From: Thermoplasmata archaeon
Lineage (GTDB): Archaea > Thermoplasmatota > E2 > DHVEG-1
Direction of reading: 5' to 3'
Length of the DNA stretch: 18,116 nucleotides
Assembly: GCA_003649715.1 (NCBI GenBank)
Contig: QMSS01000013.1
Span: 1-18,116 of the forward strand
In this document: positions 1-6,353 of the stretch, in pieces
How the letters are laid out: the number at the start of each line of letters is the position of its first letter
Numbering within the stretch: position 1 is the stretch's first letter
Notes under the pieces: model-generated
The model's database searches: none
What the model was told of the DNA's origin: nothing
What the model saw: the letters and a program-made list of their open reading frames with translations, nothing else
Program-made: the position numbers and the translations under genes

Positions 1-735
1 ACAGTTATACTTACAGTGACAGATGATGACAACATCTCCGACACAAATATCACACAAGCAATCATAGCACCGCTGCCTAACAACCCACCGGCACAACCAA
101 CAATAGAAGGCCCCACAACTGGGCATAAAAACATTAGCTACAACTACACCGCTTTTTCCACAGATCTAGACAATGACACCCTACAATACATTTTCAGTTG
201 GGGAGATGGCAACACAACAGCCACTGAGTTCCTACCAAATGGCACACCAGCTATACAAAAACACAGATGGGCATCATCTGGAAAATACATAATATCTGTA
301 CAAGCATATGACAACAAAGCTTATTCAGGAAAAACAGAACTCGTTGTACTGATAGATGCACATATTATAGAAAACCTCTCAGGATACCTCAAGGACAATG
401 ATGGAGATGGAATATATGACTATTTTTACAATGAGGAAAACGGTATCGAGACAATGATTGAGAAACAAGCCGATGGCACATATTTAATAGATTCTGATGG
501 CGATGGCAACTGGGACTACCAGTATAATCCTGAAACAGAAGAATTAAAAAAATATAGTTCTGCAGAAAAAAACTATGAGGAAAACAACAATACAACGCTT
601 ATTATACTTGGAATCTCTGCTCTAATACTTTTCATAATATTCATCACAGTCATATTGTTGGAAAAAAAGAAAACAAAAAAACACGAGAAAAAGGGTAGAA
701 CAACAAGGTCTACCAAGAGAAAAACCAAGAAATAA
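1..735 (+). CDS. C-terminal end of a PKD-domain cell-surface protein (5' end outside window)
   Basis: The frame is open from base 1 and its first residues (TVILTVTDDDN) look like the last strand of a PKD domain, so the GTG at 16 is not the real start. A second PKD-like domain follows, roughly residues 30-120 of the fragment, with the typical FSWGDG strand and ISVQAYDNKAYSG end. Two aspartate-rich stretches (DNDGDGIYDY and DSDGDGNWDY) resemble calcium-binding thrombospondin-type-3 or dockerin-like loops. A hydrophobic helix (IILGISALILFIIFITVILL) and a Lys/Arg-rich tail close the protein. This predicts an extracellular adhesive or structural protein held in the membrane by its C-terminus with the basic tail inside. 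The ligand is unknown. Multi-PKD surface proteins are common in Thermoplasmatota and methanogens. Confidence 0.85.
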   Translation, partial: TVILTVTDDDNISDTNITQAIIAPLPNNPPAQPTIEGPTTGHKNISYNYTAFSTDLDNDTLQYIFSWGDGNTTATEFLPNGTPAIQKHRWASSGKYIISVQAYDNKAYSGKTELVVLIDAHIIENLSGYLKDNDGDGIYDYFYNEENGIETMIEKQADGTYLIDSDGDGNWDYQYNPETEELKKYSSAEKNYEENNNTTLIILGISALILFIIFITVILLEKKKTKKHEKKGRTTRSTKRKTKK

Positions 736-764
736 GAAAAACAGAAAAAAACCATCTTTCCTCT

Positions 765-816
765 CCCCTTTTTCTTTGGTTTCTATCAAAACCAGGAGAA
801 AAAGATAGAAGAAACC
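765..816. terminator. Convergent terminator region with imperfect inverted repeat
   Basis: Two genes converge here. For the rightward gene there is an oligo-T tract at 769-773 after a C-rich stretch. For the leftward gene an A-run at 799-803 gives oligo-T on its strand. The arms ggtttctatc (778-787) and gatagaagaaacc (804-816) are complementary apart from a three-base bulge and could form a hairpin in either transcript. Archaeal termination depends mainly on oligo-T, so the hairpin may be incidental. Confidence 0.4.
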
Positions 817-860
817 AGTTTACACACACATTAATCCTGTATCCATCCACCTTCTCTTTT

Positions 861-1424
861 TTATGTGATCTTTTGTTTCACCTCATATTTTTCTAGGAAC
901 TGTTTTGCATTGCCGAGCCAAAACTTAGTGGAAGACTTACGCTGTACCAACCCCCTAGTAGCGATCCTGCCGAAATCCTTGTCATATGTGATAATACCCT
1001 GAATCTCCGCATGATTCAAAGCTGCCTGTACCAATGATAGATCCGCCTCAGATGGCTGCTTCAAATAATTCGTCTTAAGAGATTTTATCTCATCTGACAA
1101 CCTGTCTACATGATAAATCCTTATCGTCCCTGGAATCCTAATCCTTTTATTTCTATTAACCTCCCTGATTATAACATCAGTGGTTCCGATTTTAATATAT
1201 GGAGAATCAAACCTCATAACCATCCTACAATATCTTCTATGAAGATCATCTCGAGAAGTAGCATAGATTAAAATATTAGCATCAATAAGATAAACAACAT
1301 ATTCCATAATATCGCGGAAAAAACGCATATACTCTAGTTTTTCCCCACATTTACAGACAACATCTACTCCTCTACGTACACGTAAACGTCTTTTACACCT
1401 TGGACAGGTAACCTTCATACACAC
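861..1424 (-). CDS. PIN-domain putative ribonuclease with N-terminal zinc ribbon
   Basis: Residues 7-26 carry C7-x2-C10 and C24-x-C26, a small zinc ribbon. From about residue 43 a PIN fold follows, with spaced acidic residues expected to bind Mg2+: D48 in LIDANILIYA, E88 in REVN, E126/D128 in SEADLSLVQAAL, and D148/D150 in TYDKDF. PIN proteins are metal-dependent RNases, often VapC-type toxins or RNA-processing factors. No antitoxin-like gene is adjacent, which argues against a simple toxin-antitoxin pair. The zinc ribbon suggests RNA or rRNA binding. GTG at 1424 and ATG at 1418 are both possible starts behind the AAGGATGAT ribosome site; ATG 1418 has the more usual spacing. Met40 (1307) would leave a bare PIN domain, but no ribosome site precedes it. 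Confidence 0.8.
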   Translation of the reverse strand: MCMKVTCPRCKRRLRVRRGVDVVCKCGEKLEYMRFFRDIMEYVVYLIDANILIYATSRDDLHRRYCRMVMRFDSPYIKIGTTDVIIREVNRNKRIRIPGTIRIYHVDRLSDEIKSLKTNYLKQPSEADLSLVQAALNHAEIQGIITYDKDFGRIATRGLVQRKSSTKFWLGNAKQFLEKYEVKQKIT

Positions 1425-1490
1425 ATCATCCTTCCCACAGCAGCTAACTCTATGTTTTTCTTACATCAAAGGGATACCAAGAACCAACAA

Positions 1491-1508
1491 ATCATATATT
1501 TTTTATCC
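1491..1508 (-). promoter_or_regulatory. Probable TATA promoter of the PIN-domain gene
   Basis: On the minus strand this reads GGATAAAAAATATATGAT, an archaeal BRE/TATA-like element. Initiation about 25 bases downstream would leave a leader of about 45 bases containing the AAGGATGAT ribosome site. Inferred by eye only. Confidence 0.4.
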
Positions 1509-1603
1509 AACAATTTTTAGAACCCCTATTGTGTAGGAAAATAGTTAATCACTCTATAAAAGATATCCCCCCCTATTTCTTGTGATCAACATATTTTCCT
1601 CCT

Positions 1604-1649
1604 AAAAAATAGTAGGAAAAAATAGTGGAAGAGCTGGGATGGAAAAAAA
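1604..1649 (-). terminator. Triple oligo-T terminator of the 61-residue protein gene
   Basis: Downstream of the stop at 1691, the minus strand has three T-tracts of six or seven bases (complement of A-runs at 1643-1649, 1617-1622 and 1604-1609). Clustered oligo-T tracts are the usual archaeal termination signal. The rest of the stretch between 1425 and 1690 shows no gene. Confidence 0.5.
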
Positions 1650-1690
1650 TGGGGAGTAATTGATTACGAACAAGACCACAGGCAATTCTT

Positions 1691-1876
1691 CTATTTTTTC
1701 TTCAGATATGGAAGACCAGTTCTTTTGTTTACACCAACACTGTATCCTGGTGGTAAATCACAGGGTTTACCACTTTTTGGTGTTCTCTTACTGAAAAAAT
1801 AGATAGTCTGCACCTTGCCACCCTTAAGCTTTACATCCCTTGTGTAAAGGGTCCAACCCTCATATGTATATACCAT
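1691..1876 (-). CDS. Conserved-looking small basic protein, 61 residues, function unknown
   Basis: The reading frame extends ten codons further upstream, but ATG 1876 is chosen because GGAGG lies about ten bases before it (GGAGGCAGATAGTTATG) and the protein then begins MVYTYEGWTLYTR. The sequence is rich in Lys, Tyr and Gly with one Cys. It has a compact beta-type pattern ending in VGVNKRTGLPYLKKK. It lacks a signal peptide and a membrane helix, so it is probably cytosolic. A dedicated TATA element and a terminator cluster mark it as an independently transcribed real gene. I do not recognise a characterised homologue. The basic, strand-rich composition would suit a small nucleic-acid-binding protein, but that is a guess. 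Confidence 0.75.
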   Translation of the reverse strand: MVYTYEGWTLYTRDVKLKGGKVQTIYFFSKRTPKSGKPCDLPPGYSVGVNKRTGLPYLKKK

Positions 1877-1918
1877 AACTATCTGCCTCCAAAATTTCAG
1901 AAACATAATATGTATCCT

Positions 1919-1932
1919 ATGATTTAAATCTT
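1919..1932 (-). promoter_or_regulatory. TATA promoter of the 61-residue protein gene
   Basis: The palindromic GATTTAAATC (1921-1930) is a good archaeal TATA box. Initiation about 25 bases downstream, near 1897, gives a leader of about 20 bases that keeps the GGAGG site intact. This supports ATG 1876 over the upstream in-frame Met. Confidence 0.55.
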
Positions 1933-2040
1933 CTCCATCTGCTACAAATAATCAACAATTTTTTTTCAAAAAAATGTTAGGGGTGGTGTGGATCCCAACA
2001 AAAAAAATATTGAGGTAAGAAATAAAACTCCTTGGTTTTT

Positions 2041-2050
2041 GGAAAAAAAC
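2041..2050 (-). terminator. Oligo-T terminator of tRNA-Pro
   Basis: A run of seven A on the plus strand (2043-2049) is T7 on the tRNA strand, 16 bases past the discriminator base, as expected for archaeal tRNA termination. Confidence 0.5.
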
Positions 2051-2064
2051 TGTTTTTTTGGTAA

Positions 2065-2139
2065 TGGGCCTGCCCGAATTTGAATCGGGGTCCATGGCTC
2101 CCAAAGCCACGAGGATCGGCCAAGCTACCCCACAGGCCC
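2065..2139 (-). tRNA. tRNA-Pro, anticodon UGG
   Basis: The minus strand folds as a tRNA of 75 bases. The acceptor stem is GGGCCTG/CAGGCCC with discriminator A. The D-arm is GGGTAGCTTGG-type. The anticodon stem is GTGGC/GCCAT around loop TTTGGGA, giving anticodon TGG (Pro). A four-base variable loop precedes the T-arm CCCGA-TTCAAAT-TCGGG. The 3' CCA is not encoded, so it must be added by the CCA-adding enzyme. No intron is seen. It reads all or most CCN proline codons. Confidence 0.95.
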
Positions 2140-2159
2140 AACGGTAAGTTGGTAACAAT

Positions 2160-2178
2160 ATTCAATATTTAAAAACTT
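2160..2178. promoter_or_regulatory. Shared divergent promoter for tRNA-Pro and the CPBP protease gene
   Basis: The sequence caatatttaaaaactttt (2164-2180) holds an A/T core readable as a TATA box on both strands. On the minus strand TTTAAATATTG lies about 30 bases from the tRNA 5' end. On the plus strand TTTAAAAA lies about 27 bases before a start near 2197, about 20 bases ahead of the ATG at 2218. Only 78 bases separate the two genes. Confidence 0.5.
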
Positions 2179-2217
2179 TTATGAAACATTACTCGTTTCC
2201 ACATCACAGAACAATCT

Positions 2218-2937
2218 ATGGATCTAAACATCAAAAGACCTACTCACATATTTGCTCTACTAGCAGTTCTGCTCACCATGGTACTGCTCATCATCATACC
2301 TCTACTATACTACATAGAAACATCCACCCAGCAGCAGTATCAAAAAATAGAAATAAATGATCAAATACTTTTAGCTAGCTCTATAATAACCGTATTGATA
2401 CTTACTGGAACACCCCTAGTATGGTACATATTTGTAAACAAAGCCTCTCTCAAAGAAATAATCACTTATCACCTAGGATTCAGAAAAGAAAAGATAGACA
2501 AAGCAATTCTATGGGGTATAACCAGCGCAGTGTCAATGCTTATAATTGTGATTATCATCAGCAACATACTATCCACATTTTTTGATGTAAACCCAGATGA
2601 TCTACAAAATGTAAAGGATCTGGCTAAAAATGTCTCTCTCAGCACACTACTTTTCGTAATACTTATACAGTCAATATCAGAAGAAATATTCTTCAGAGGA
2701 TTTCTCTTAGAAAAAATCAAGGGCTTATCTGGAGAAAAAACAGCAATATTAACTACTGCCATATTGTTTGGAATAGCGCATCTATCCTATGGAAAAATCT
2801 ATCTAGCTCTCATGCCTGCAATAATGGGTGTAATACTTGGATTTACAGTAGTTAAAACAAAAAACCTCTTCTCCACAGTCACAGCCCATATACTGTTCAA
2901 CCTAACAAGCCTAATACTATTCATATATACTAGGTGA
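2218..2937 (+). CDS. CPBP-family intramembrane metalloprotease (CAAX protease/Abi type)
   Basis: A 239-residue protein with about seven or eight membrane helices. The C-terminal half carries the three hallmark motifs of the CPBP/Rce1 family: E155-E156-xxx-R160 (SEEIFFRG), F184-xxx-H188 (FGIAHLS), and H224-xxx-N228 (HILFN). The glutamates and histidines form a metal-dependent active site buried in the membrane. Family members cleave prenylated proteins (Rce1), mature peptides, or act in bacteriocin immunity. The substrate here cannot be told, and no peptide gene or CAAX motif lies beside it. The ATG at 2218 lacks a clear ribosome site, consistent with a short leader from the promoter shared with tRNA-Pro. 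The following gene, ndk, has its own TATA element. Confidence 0.85.
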   Translation: MDLNIKRPTHIFALLAVLLTMVLLIIIPLLYYIETSTQQQYQKIEINDQILLASSIITVLILTGTPLVWYIFVNKASLKEIITYHLGFRKEKIDKAILWGITSAVSMLIIVIIISNILSTFFDVNPDDLQNVKDLAKNVSLSTLLFVILIQSISEEIFFRGFLLEKIKGLSGEKTAILTTAILFGIAHLSYGKIYLALMPAIMGVILGFTVVKTKNLFSTVTAHILFNLTSLILFIYTR

Positions 2938-2972
2938 GACATCAAAAAAAGAGAAAAAAATTGTTTTAACTA

Positions 2973-2985
2973 ATCTATAAATAAT
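2973..2985 (+). promoter_or_regulatory. TATA promoter of ndk
   Basis: ctataaata (2975-2983) fits an archaeal TATA box. Initiation near 3005 leaves a leader of about 30 bases with the GAGGGTGA ribosome site. It lies upstream of the false in-frame ATG at 2984, which would sit inside the promoter. Confidence 0.5.
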
Positions 2986-3037
2986 GAATATCCTATTCGC
3001 TGTTCTGTCAAAAAAAGAGAGGGTGAAACAATTGGAT

Positions 3038-3493
3038 ATGAAAAAGGAAAGAACGTTTGTTATGATAAAACCAGATGCAGTACAGAGAGGACTCATAGGG
3101 GAAATCATATCTCGTTTCGAACGTAAAGGAATAAAGATAGTGGCAATGAAACTCTTATTAGTGGATAAACAGCTTGCTGAAAAACATTATGACATACATA
3201 GAGGGAAACCCTTTTTTGAGCCTACTGTCGAGTTTATAACCTCCTCACCAGTAGTAGCCATGGTCTTAGAAGGGAACAATGTTATAGAGACAGTGAGAAA
3301 CATGATGGGGACAACAGATCCGCAAAAAGCTGCTATAGGGACAATAAGAGGAGACTTCGGACAGTACATTGGGAGAAATATTGTTCATGGATCAGACAGT
3401 ACTGAAAACGCTGAGTTTGAAATAAAACTATGGTTTAAACCAGAGGAGATAGTAGAGTATACTCGAATTGATGAGTCATGGCTATTCGAATAA
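3038..3493 (+). CDS. ndk: Nucleoside diphosphate kinase
   Basis: NDK transfers the gamma-phosphate of ATP to other (d)NDPs through a phosphohistidine, keeping the cytosolic NTP pools balanced. From ATG 3038 the protein has 151 residues, the normal family length, and starts with the conserved [15 protein letters not shown] strand (K11 binds phosphate). The active-site loop is [10 protein letters not shown] with catalytic H117, followed by the usual AEFEIKLWF. The open frame runs 18 codons further upstream to 2984, but that stretch overlaps the promoter and is not family-like. A TTG at 3032 lies closer to GGGTGA (3021-3026) and could add two residues. Confidence in function is very high; the exact start is less certain. 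Confidence 0.96.
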   Translation: MKKERTFVMIKPDAVQRGLIGEIISRFERKGIKIVAMKLLLVDKQLAEKHYDIHRGKPFFEPTVEFITSSPVVAMVLEGNNVIETVRNMMGTTDPQKAAIGTIRGDFGQYIGRNIVHGSDSTENAEFEIKLWFKPEEIVEYTRIDESWLFE

Positions 3494-3501
3494 GAAAAAA
3501 A

Positions 3502-3518
3502 TTCCTGCGATCCAGGAA
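3502..3518 (+). terminator. Small hairpin downstream of ndk
   Basis: TTCCTG (3502-3507) and CAGGAA (3513-3518) pair around a five-base loop just after the ndk stop. No oligo-T follows, so it may protect the mRNA 3' end rather than terminate, or be incidental. Confidence 0.3.
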
Positions 3519-3538
3519 GATGAAATGGGCGATAGGAA

Positions 3539-3550
3539 TATTTATAAACA
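3539..3550 (+). promoter_or_regulatory. TATA promoter of the four-helix membrane protein
   Basis: atttataaaca is a good TATA box. A start near 3570 leaves a leader of about 50 bases with the GGAGGAG ribosome site intact. A second TATA-like sequence at 3580-3590 would place initiation inside that ribosome site, so it is less likely. Confidence 0.45.
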
Positions 3551-3620
3551 CGTATTGTTTTCAATTCAACTAAAAAAATAGTATATATTTGAAGATATGG
3601 GTTGGAGGAGAGAATAGATT

Positions 3621-4043
3621 ATGGCCAAAAAAGAAGAAATGTGGGGAAAAATTGGAAGCTGGGCATTTTTAGTAGGAATCGTTATCGCAATACTAGTTGG
3701 GTTATACGCAGCATCTACAGCACCTACCACAATAAATGATGTGTTTTTTTATGCCAGTGACATAGGCGGCTGGATTGCATGGCTTCTAGCAATACTAGGT
3801 GTAATCGTCGGTTTTGTATCAGCCTTTGGAATGGGTACTATAACCAAGGAGGAAGTCCCTAATTTCCTCCTAGCAGGAGTGGCATTGATTGCTATCGGAG
3901 CGGCATCTGGTATCTTCTTCGGTATAAAACCCTGGATAGGAGCAATATTCAACGGAGTTGCCATAAGCCTAGCGATATTTATAGCACCGGCGATGGGTAT
4001 ACTGGCTATAAAGGCTATCTGGGATATTGGAAAAGAACGCTAA
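3621..4043 (+). CDS. Four-helix membrane protein of unknown function
   Basis: A 140-residue protein with four predicted membrane helices: about 12-30 (AFLVGIVIAILVGLYA), 47-70 (IAWLLAILGVIVGFVSAFG), 82-100 (LLAGVALIAIGAASGIFFG) and 105-132. The helices are rich in Gly, Ala and Ile with no charged residues inside, so a channel or transporter role has no direct support. A short Lys-rich N-terminus and a KER end suggest both termini are cytosolic. ATG 3621 follows ttggaggagagaatagatt, a strong ribosome site. It is probably a single-gene transcript, with its own TATA before it and oligo-T after it. It ends 44 bases from the converging end of the ATP synthase operon; nothing links the two functionally. 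I do not recognise the family with confidence. Confidence 0.75.
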   Translation: MAKKEEMWGKIGSWAFLVGIVIAILVGLYAASTAPTTINDVFFYASDIGGWIAWLLAILGVIVGFVSAFGMGTITKEEVPNFLLAGVALIAIGAASGIFFGIKPWIGAIFNGVAISLAIFIAPAMGILAIKAIWDIGKER

Positions 4044-4044
4044 G

Positions 4045-4073
4045 CTTTTTCCTCTCTCTTTTTTTATTTTTAT
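4045..4073 (+). terminator. Oligo-T terminator of the four-helix protein gene
   Basis: Three T-tracts (4046-4050, 4059-4065 and 4067-4071) start two bases after the stop codon. No matching T-tract exists on the minus strand, so the end of the ATP synthase transcript is not marked here. Confidence 0.55.
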
Positions 4074-4086
4074 CTGATGTTTGCTG

Positions 4087-4251
4087 TTATCTGAAGAGAT
4101 TCCATAGTAGAAACAAAAGTATACCTGATACTAGGAAGATGACCCATAATATGTAGACTATTTTGAGACGTAGTATCCATTTTGCTTTTTTTTCTGGTGT
4201 GTCAAAGAATCTACCTAGTATAGGATCTTCCTCTAGATCCATTGTTGTCAT
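4087..4251 (-). CDS. Small single-helix membrane protein at the end of the ATP synthase operon (AhaG-position)
   Basis: This 54-residue ORF lies 27 bases after the atpD stop, in the same direction, behind a strong ribosome site (AAGGAGAATAAACTTTTATG). It starts MTTMDLEEDPILGRFFD, continues with a basic stretch (PEKKAKWILRLK, about residues 19-30) and ends in one membrane helix (about residues 31-50, IVYILWVIFLVSGILLFLLW) before NLFR. In Methanosarcina mazei the A-ATP synthase operon ends with ahaG, a small ORF after ahaD with no proven function. This ORF occupies the same slot. Homology cannot be shown by eye. It could be a small accessory or assembly subunit of the membrane sector, or an unrelated small membrane protein. 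Met4 (4242) is a less likely start. Confidence 0.7.
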   Translation of the reverse strand: MTTMDLEEDPILGRFFDTPEKKAKWILRLKIVYILWVIFLVSGILLFLLWNLFR

Positions 4252-4278
4252 AAAAGTTTATTCTCCTTGTTCCTTGTT

Positions 4279-4932
4279 TTATGCTATGCTTTCTTTTTTT
4301 GCCTCCATTATTGCTTTGATTCTTTTTCTTCTGAAGAAGTCCTCACGTTCTCTTTCATCTAGTTGCATCTCGATGTATCTTTGTGTGGCATGTAGTTTGG
4401 GTAGTAGATTGTTTTCTAGCACATTGACTCTTCTTTTGGTTTTTTCTATCTCAGTTGATAGAGATTTGATATCTCCTTCTACTTCTGCAAGATGGAGTAG
4501 TTTTGGTAGTAATTCATTGAATTTTTTGTGTGCATCATCTAGTTTTGCACATGTTTCTAGGAATCCATATAGTGGTTTTGTGTTTTTTTTGATGTTTTCT
4601 TTGTTTATTTTGGGTATTTTTACTCCCATGATATTGTCTTCTTGGATTTGTATTTCGCCTATGTCCTCGATCATATGTGATGCTTCTTCGACTTGTTTTT
4701 CTCCTAGGATCATCTGTGCTTGTATCAGTGATGTGAATGCTTCTTGTAACTCCTGGTTTATTTCTTTTGTTAAGCTGTGATGTTTGTTGATTATGTTGAA
4801 GAATTTTTCTACTAGCGCATCGCGTTTTTCTTCTAGTAGTTTGTGTCCTTTTTCAGCTAATTCGATTTTTTTTCTGATTTCTAGTAGTTCCATTCTTGTC
4901 GGGTTTACACCCTCTATTATCTGTTCCACCAT
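4279..4932 (-). CDS. atpD: A/V-type ATP synthase subunit D (central rotor shaft)
   Basis: Subunit D is the long coiled-coil shaft that turns inside the A3B3 hexamer, functionally equivalent to F-ATPase gamma. The 217-residue protein begins with the family signature NPTRMELLEIRKKIELAEKG (residues 11-30) followed by HKLLEEKRDALVEKF. Long helices at both ends pair as an antiparallel coiled coil, with a variable middle (about residues 90-130). The C-terminal helix is rich in Arg and Lys (RYIEMQLDEREREDFFRRKR). It starts 20 bases after the atpB stop at ATG 4932; the ribosome site is weak (GGAAGACC). In the assembled enzyme it contacts F and sits in the cup of subunit C. Confidence 0.96.
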   Translation of the reverse strand: MVEQIIEGVNPTRMELLEIRKKIELAEKGHKLLEEKRDALVEKFFNIINKHHSLTKEINQELQEAFTSLIQAQMILGEKQVEEASHMIEDIGEIQIQEDNIMGVKIPKINKENIKKNTKPLYGFLETCAKLDDAHKKFNELLPKLLHLAEVEGDIKSLSTEIEKTKRRVNVLENNLLPKLHATQRYIEMQLDEREREDFFRRKRIKAIMEAKKESIA

Positions 4933-4952
4933 GGTCTTCCAATTCTTTTTAT

Positions 4953-6347
4953 TTATTCTTTTTTTGGTTGCGTTTGTGGATGGTATTTTTTGATGTGTTT
5001 TTCATCTATTTTTTTGAGCTCCGATAGTGGTAGTTTTGATAGTAGTTCCCATCCTATGTTTAGTGTTTGTTCTATGGTTCTGTTTTCGTGTGCATCTTGT
5101 GATACGAATTTTTCTTCGAATTCATCAGCGAAGTGTAGGAATTTTTTGTCTCTTTCTGATAGTGCATCTTCTCCGACGATTGCTACAAGGTCTCGTAGGT
5201 CTACTCCCTCTGCATAGGCTGCGTAGAGTTGGTTTGCTACTCCTGCATGGTCTTCACGTGTTCTTCCCTTTCCTATTCCTCTGTCCATGAGTCGTGATAG
5301 GCATGGTAGTACGTTGATTGGTGGGTAAATTCCTTTTTTGTGTAGACCTCTGTCTAGAACTATTTGTCCTTCTGTTATGTATCCTGTTAGGTCTGGTATG
5401 GGATGTGTTATGTCATCGTCAGGCATGGTCAGTAAGGGTATTTGTGTTATCGACCCCTTTTTATTTTTGATTCTTCCTGCTCTTTCGTAGATAGCTGCTA
5501 GATCCGTGTACATGTATCCTGGGTATCCTCTTCTACCTGGTACTTCTTCTCTCGCTGCTGCTATTTCACGTAATGCCTCGGCATAGTTGGTCATGTCTGT
5601 CAGTATTACTAGTACATGCATGTCTAGGTTGAATGCCAGGTATTCTGCGCATGTTAGCGCCATTCTTGGTAGTATGACACGTTCGATAGTGGGGTCATCG
5701 GCTAGGTTTAGAAACATTACCGTTTTTTCAATAGCACCCGTGTTTTCGAAATCTTTGATGAAAAAATTTGCCTCCTCAGAGGTTATACCCATTGCGCAGA
5801 ATACTACAGCGAATTTTTCCTCACGTCCTAGTACTCTGGCTTGCCGTGTTATCTGAGCAGCGAGATCATTATGTGGTAGTCCTGATCCTGAGAATATAGG
5901 AAGTTTTTGCCCCCGGACTAGTGTGTTAAGCCCATCGATTGCGGATATTCCTGTTTGTATGAATTCTCTTGGATATTCACGTGCATATGGGTTTATAGGG
6001 TTACCATTAATGTCTCTTCTTTCCTCGGGGATAATGGGTGGTGCATCATCCAATGGATTGCCTGTTCCATCGAATATACGTCCCACCATGTCTTTTGAGA
6101 CACCAAGTCTCATGGTTTCCCCTATGAAACGAGCTGATGTCTTGTCTGTATCAAGACCACGTGTTCCCTCGAAAACCTGTACAACAGCCTTGTTTTCATA
6201 TACTTCGAGAACCTGCCCTGTGCGTTCTTCTCCATATGATGTTCTTATTTTTACAACCTCATTGTAGGCAACATCTTTAATATTTTCAACGATCATTAGT
6301 GGACCAGCTACTTCTGACACAGTGGTGTACTCTATATTCCTACCCAT
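4953..6347 (-). CDS. atpB: A/V-type ATP synthase subunit B (non-catalytic)
   Basis: The 464-residue protein is the regulatory, non-catalytic half of the A3B3 hexamer. The usual P-loop is replaced at residues 154-161 by GSGLPHND, typical of B subunits, so nucleotide is not hydrolysed here. Other signatures are the beta-barrel N-terminus ([13 protein letters not shown]), [18 protein letters not shown] ahead of the degenerate loop, [18 protein letters not shown], and [18 protein letters not shown] 6347 lies six bases after the atpA stop. Its ribosome site AAGGGGG is inside the last codons of atpA, so translation of A and B is probably coupled, matching their 3:3 stoichiometry. Confidence 0.98.
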   Translation of the reverse strand: MGRNIEYTTVSEVAGPLMIVENIKDVAYNEVVKIRTSYGEERTGQVLEVYENKAVVQVFEGTRGLDTDKTSARFIGETMRLGVSKDMVGRIFDGTGNPLDDAPPIIPEERRDINGNPINPYAREYPREFIQTGISAIDGLNTLVRGQKLPIFSGSGLPHNDLAAQITRQARVLGREEKFAVVFCAMGITSEEANFFIKDFENTGAIEKTVMFLNLADDPTIERVILPRMALTCAEYLAFNLDMHVLVILTDMTNYAEALREIAAAREEVPGRRGYPGYMYTDLAAIYERAGRIKNKKGSITQIPLLTMPDDDITHPIPDLTGYITEGQIVLDRGLHKKGIYPPINVLPCLSRLMDRGIGKGRTREDHAGVANQLYAAYAEGVDLRDLVAIVGEDALSERDKKFLHFADEFEEKFVSQDAHENRTIEQTLNIGWELLSKLPLSELKKIDEKHIKKYHPQTQPKKE

Positions 6348-6353
6348 AATTTT

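Noticed and set aside
1952..2165. Short minus-strand ORFs of 62-68 codons across the tRNA
   Set aside because: They overlap the tRNA-Pro gene and its terminator and have no ribosome site or protein-like pattern.
2984..3037. Upstream start for ndk at ATG 2984
   Set aside because: It lies within or next to the TATA element, and the added residues are absent from normal NDK N-termini.
4163..4780. 205-codon plus-strand open frame opposite atpD and the small downstream ORF
   Set aside because: Ser/Leu/Phe-rich complement of Lys/Glu-rich coding sequence, with no ribosome site. The minus-strand genes are clearly the real ones.
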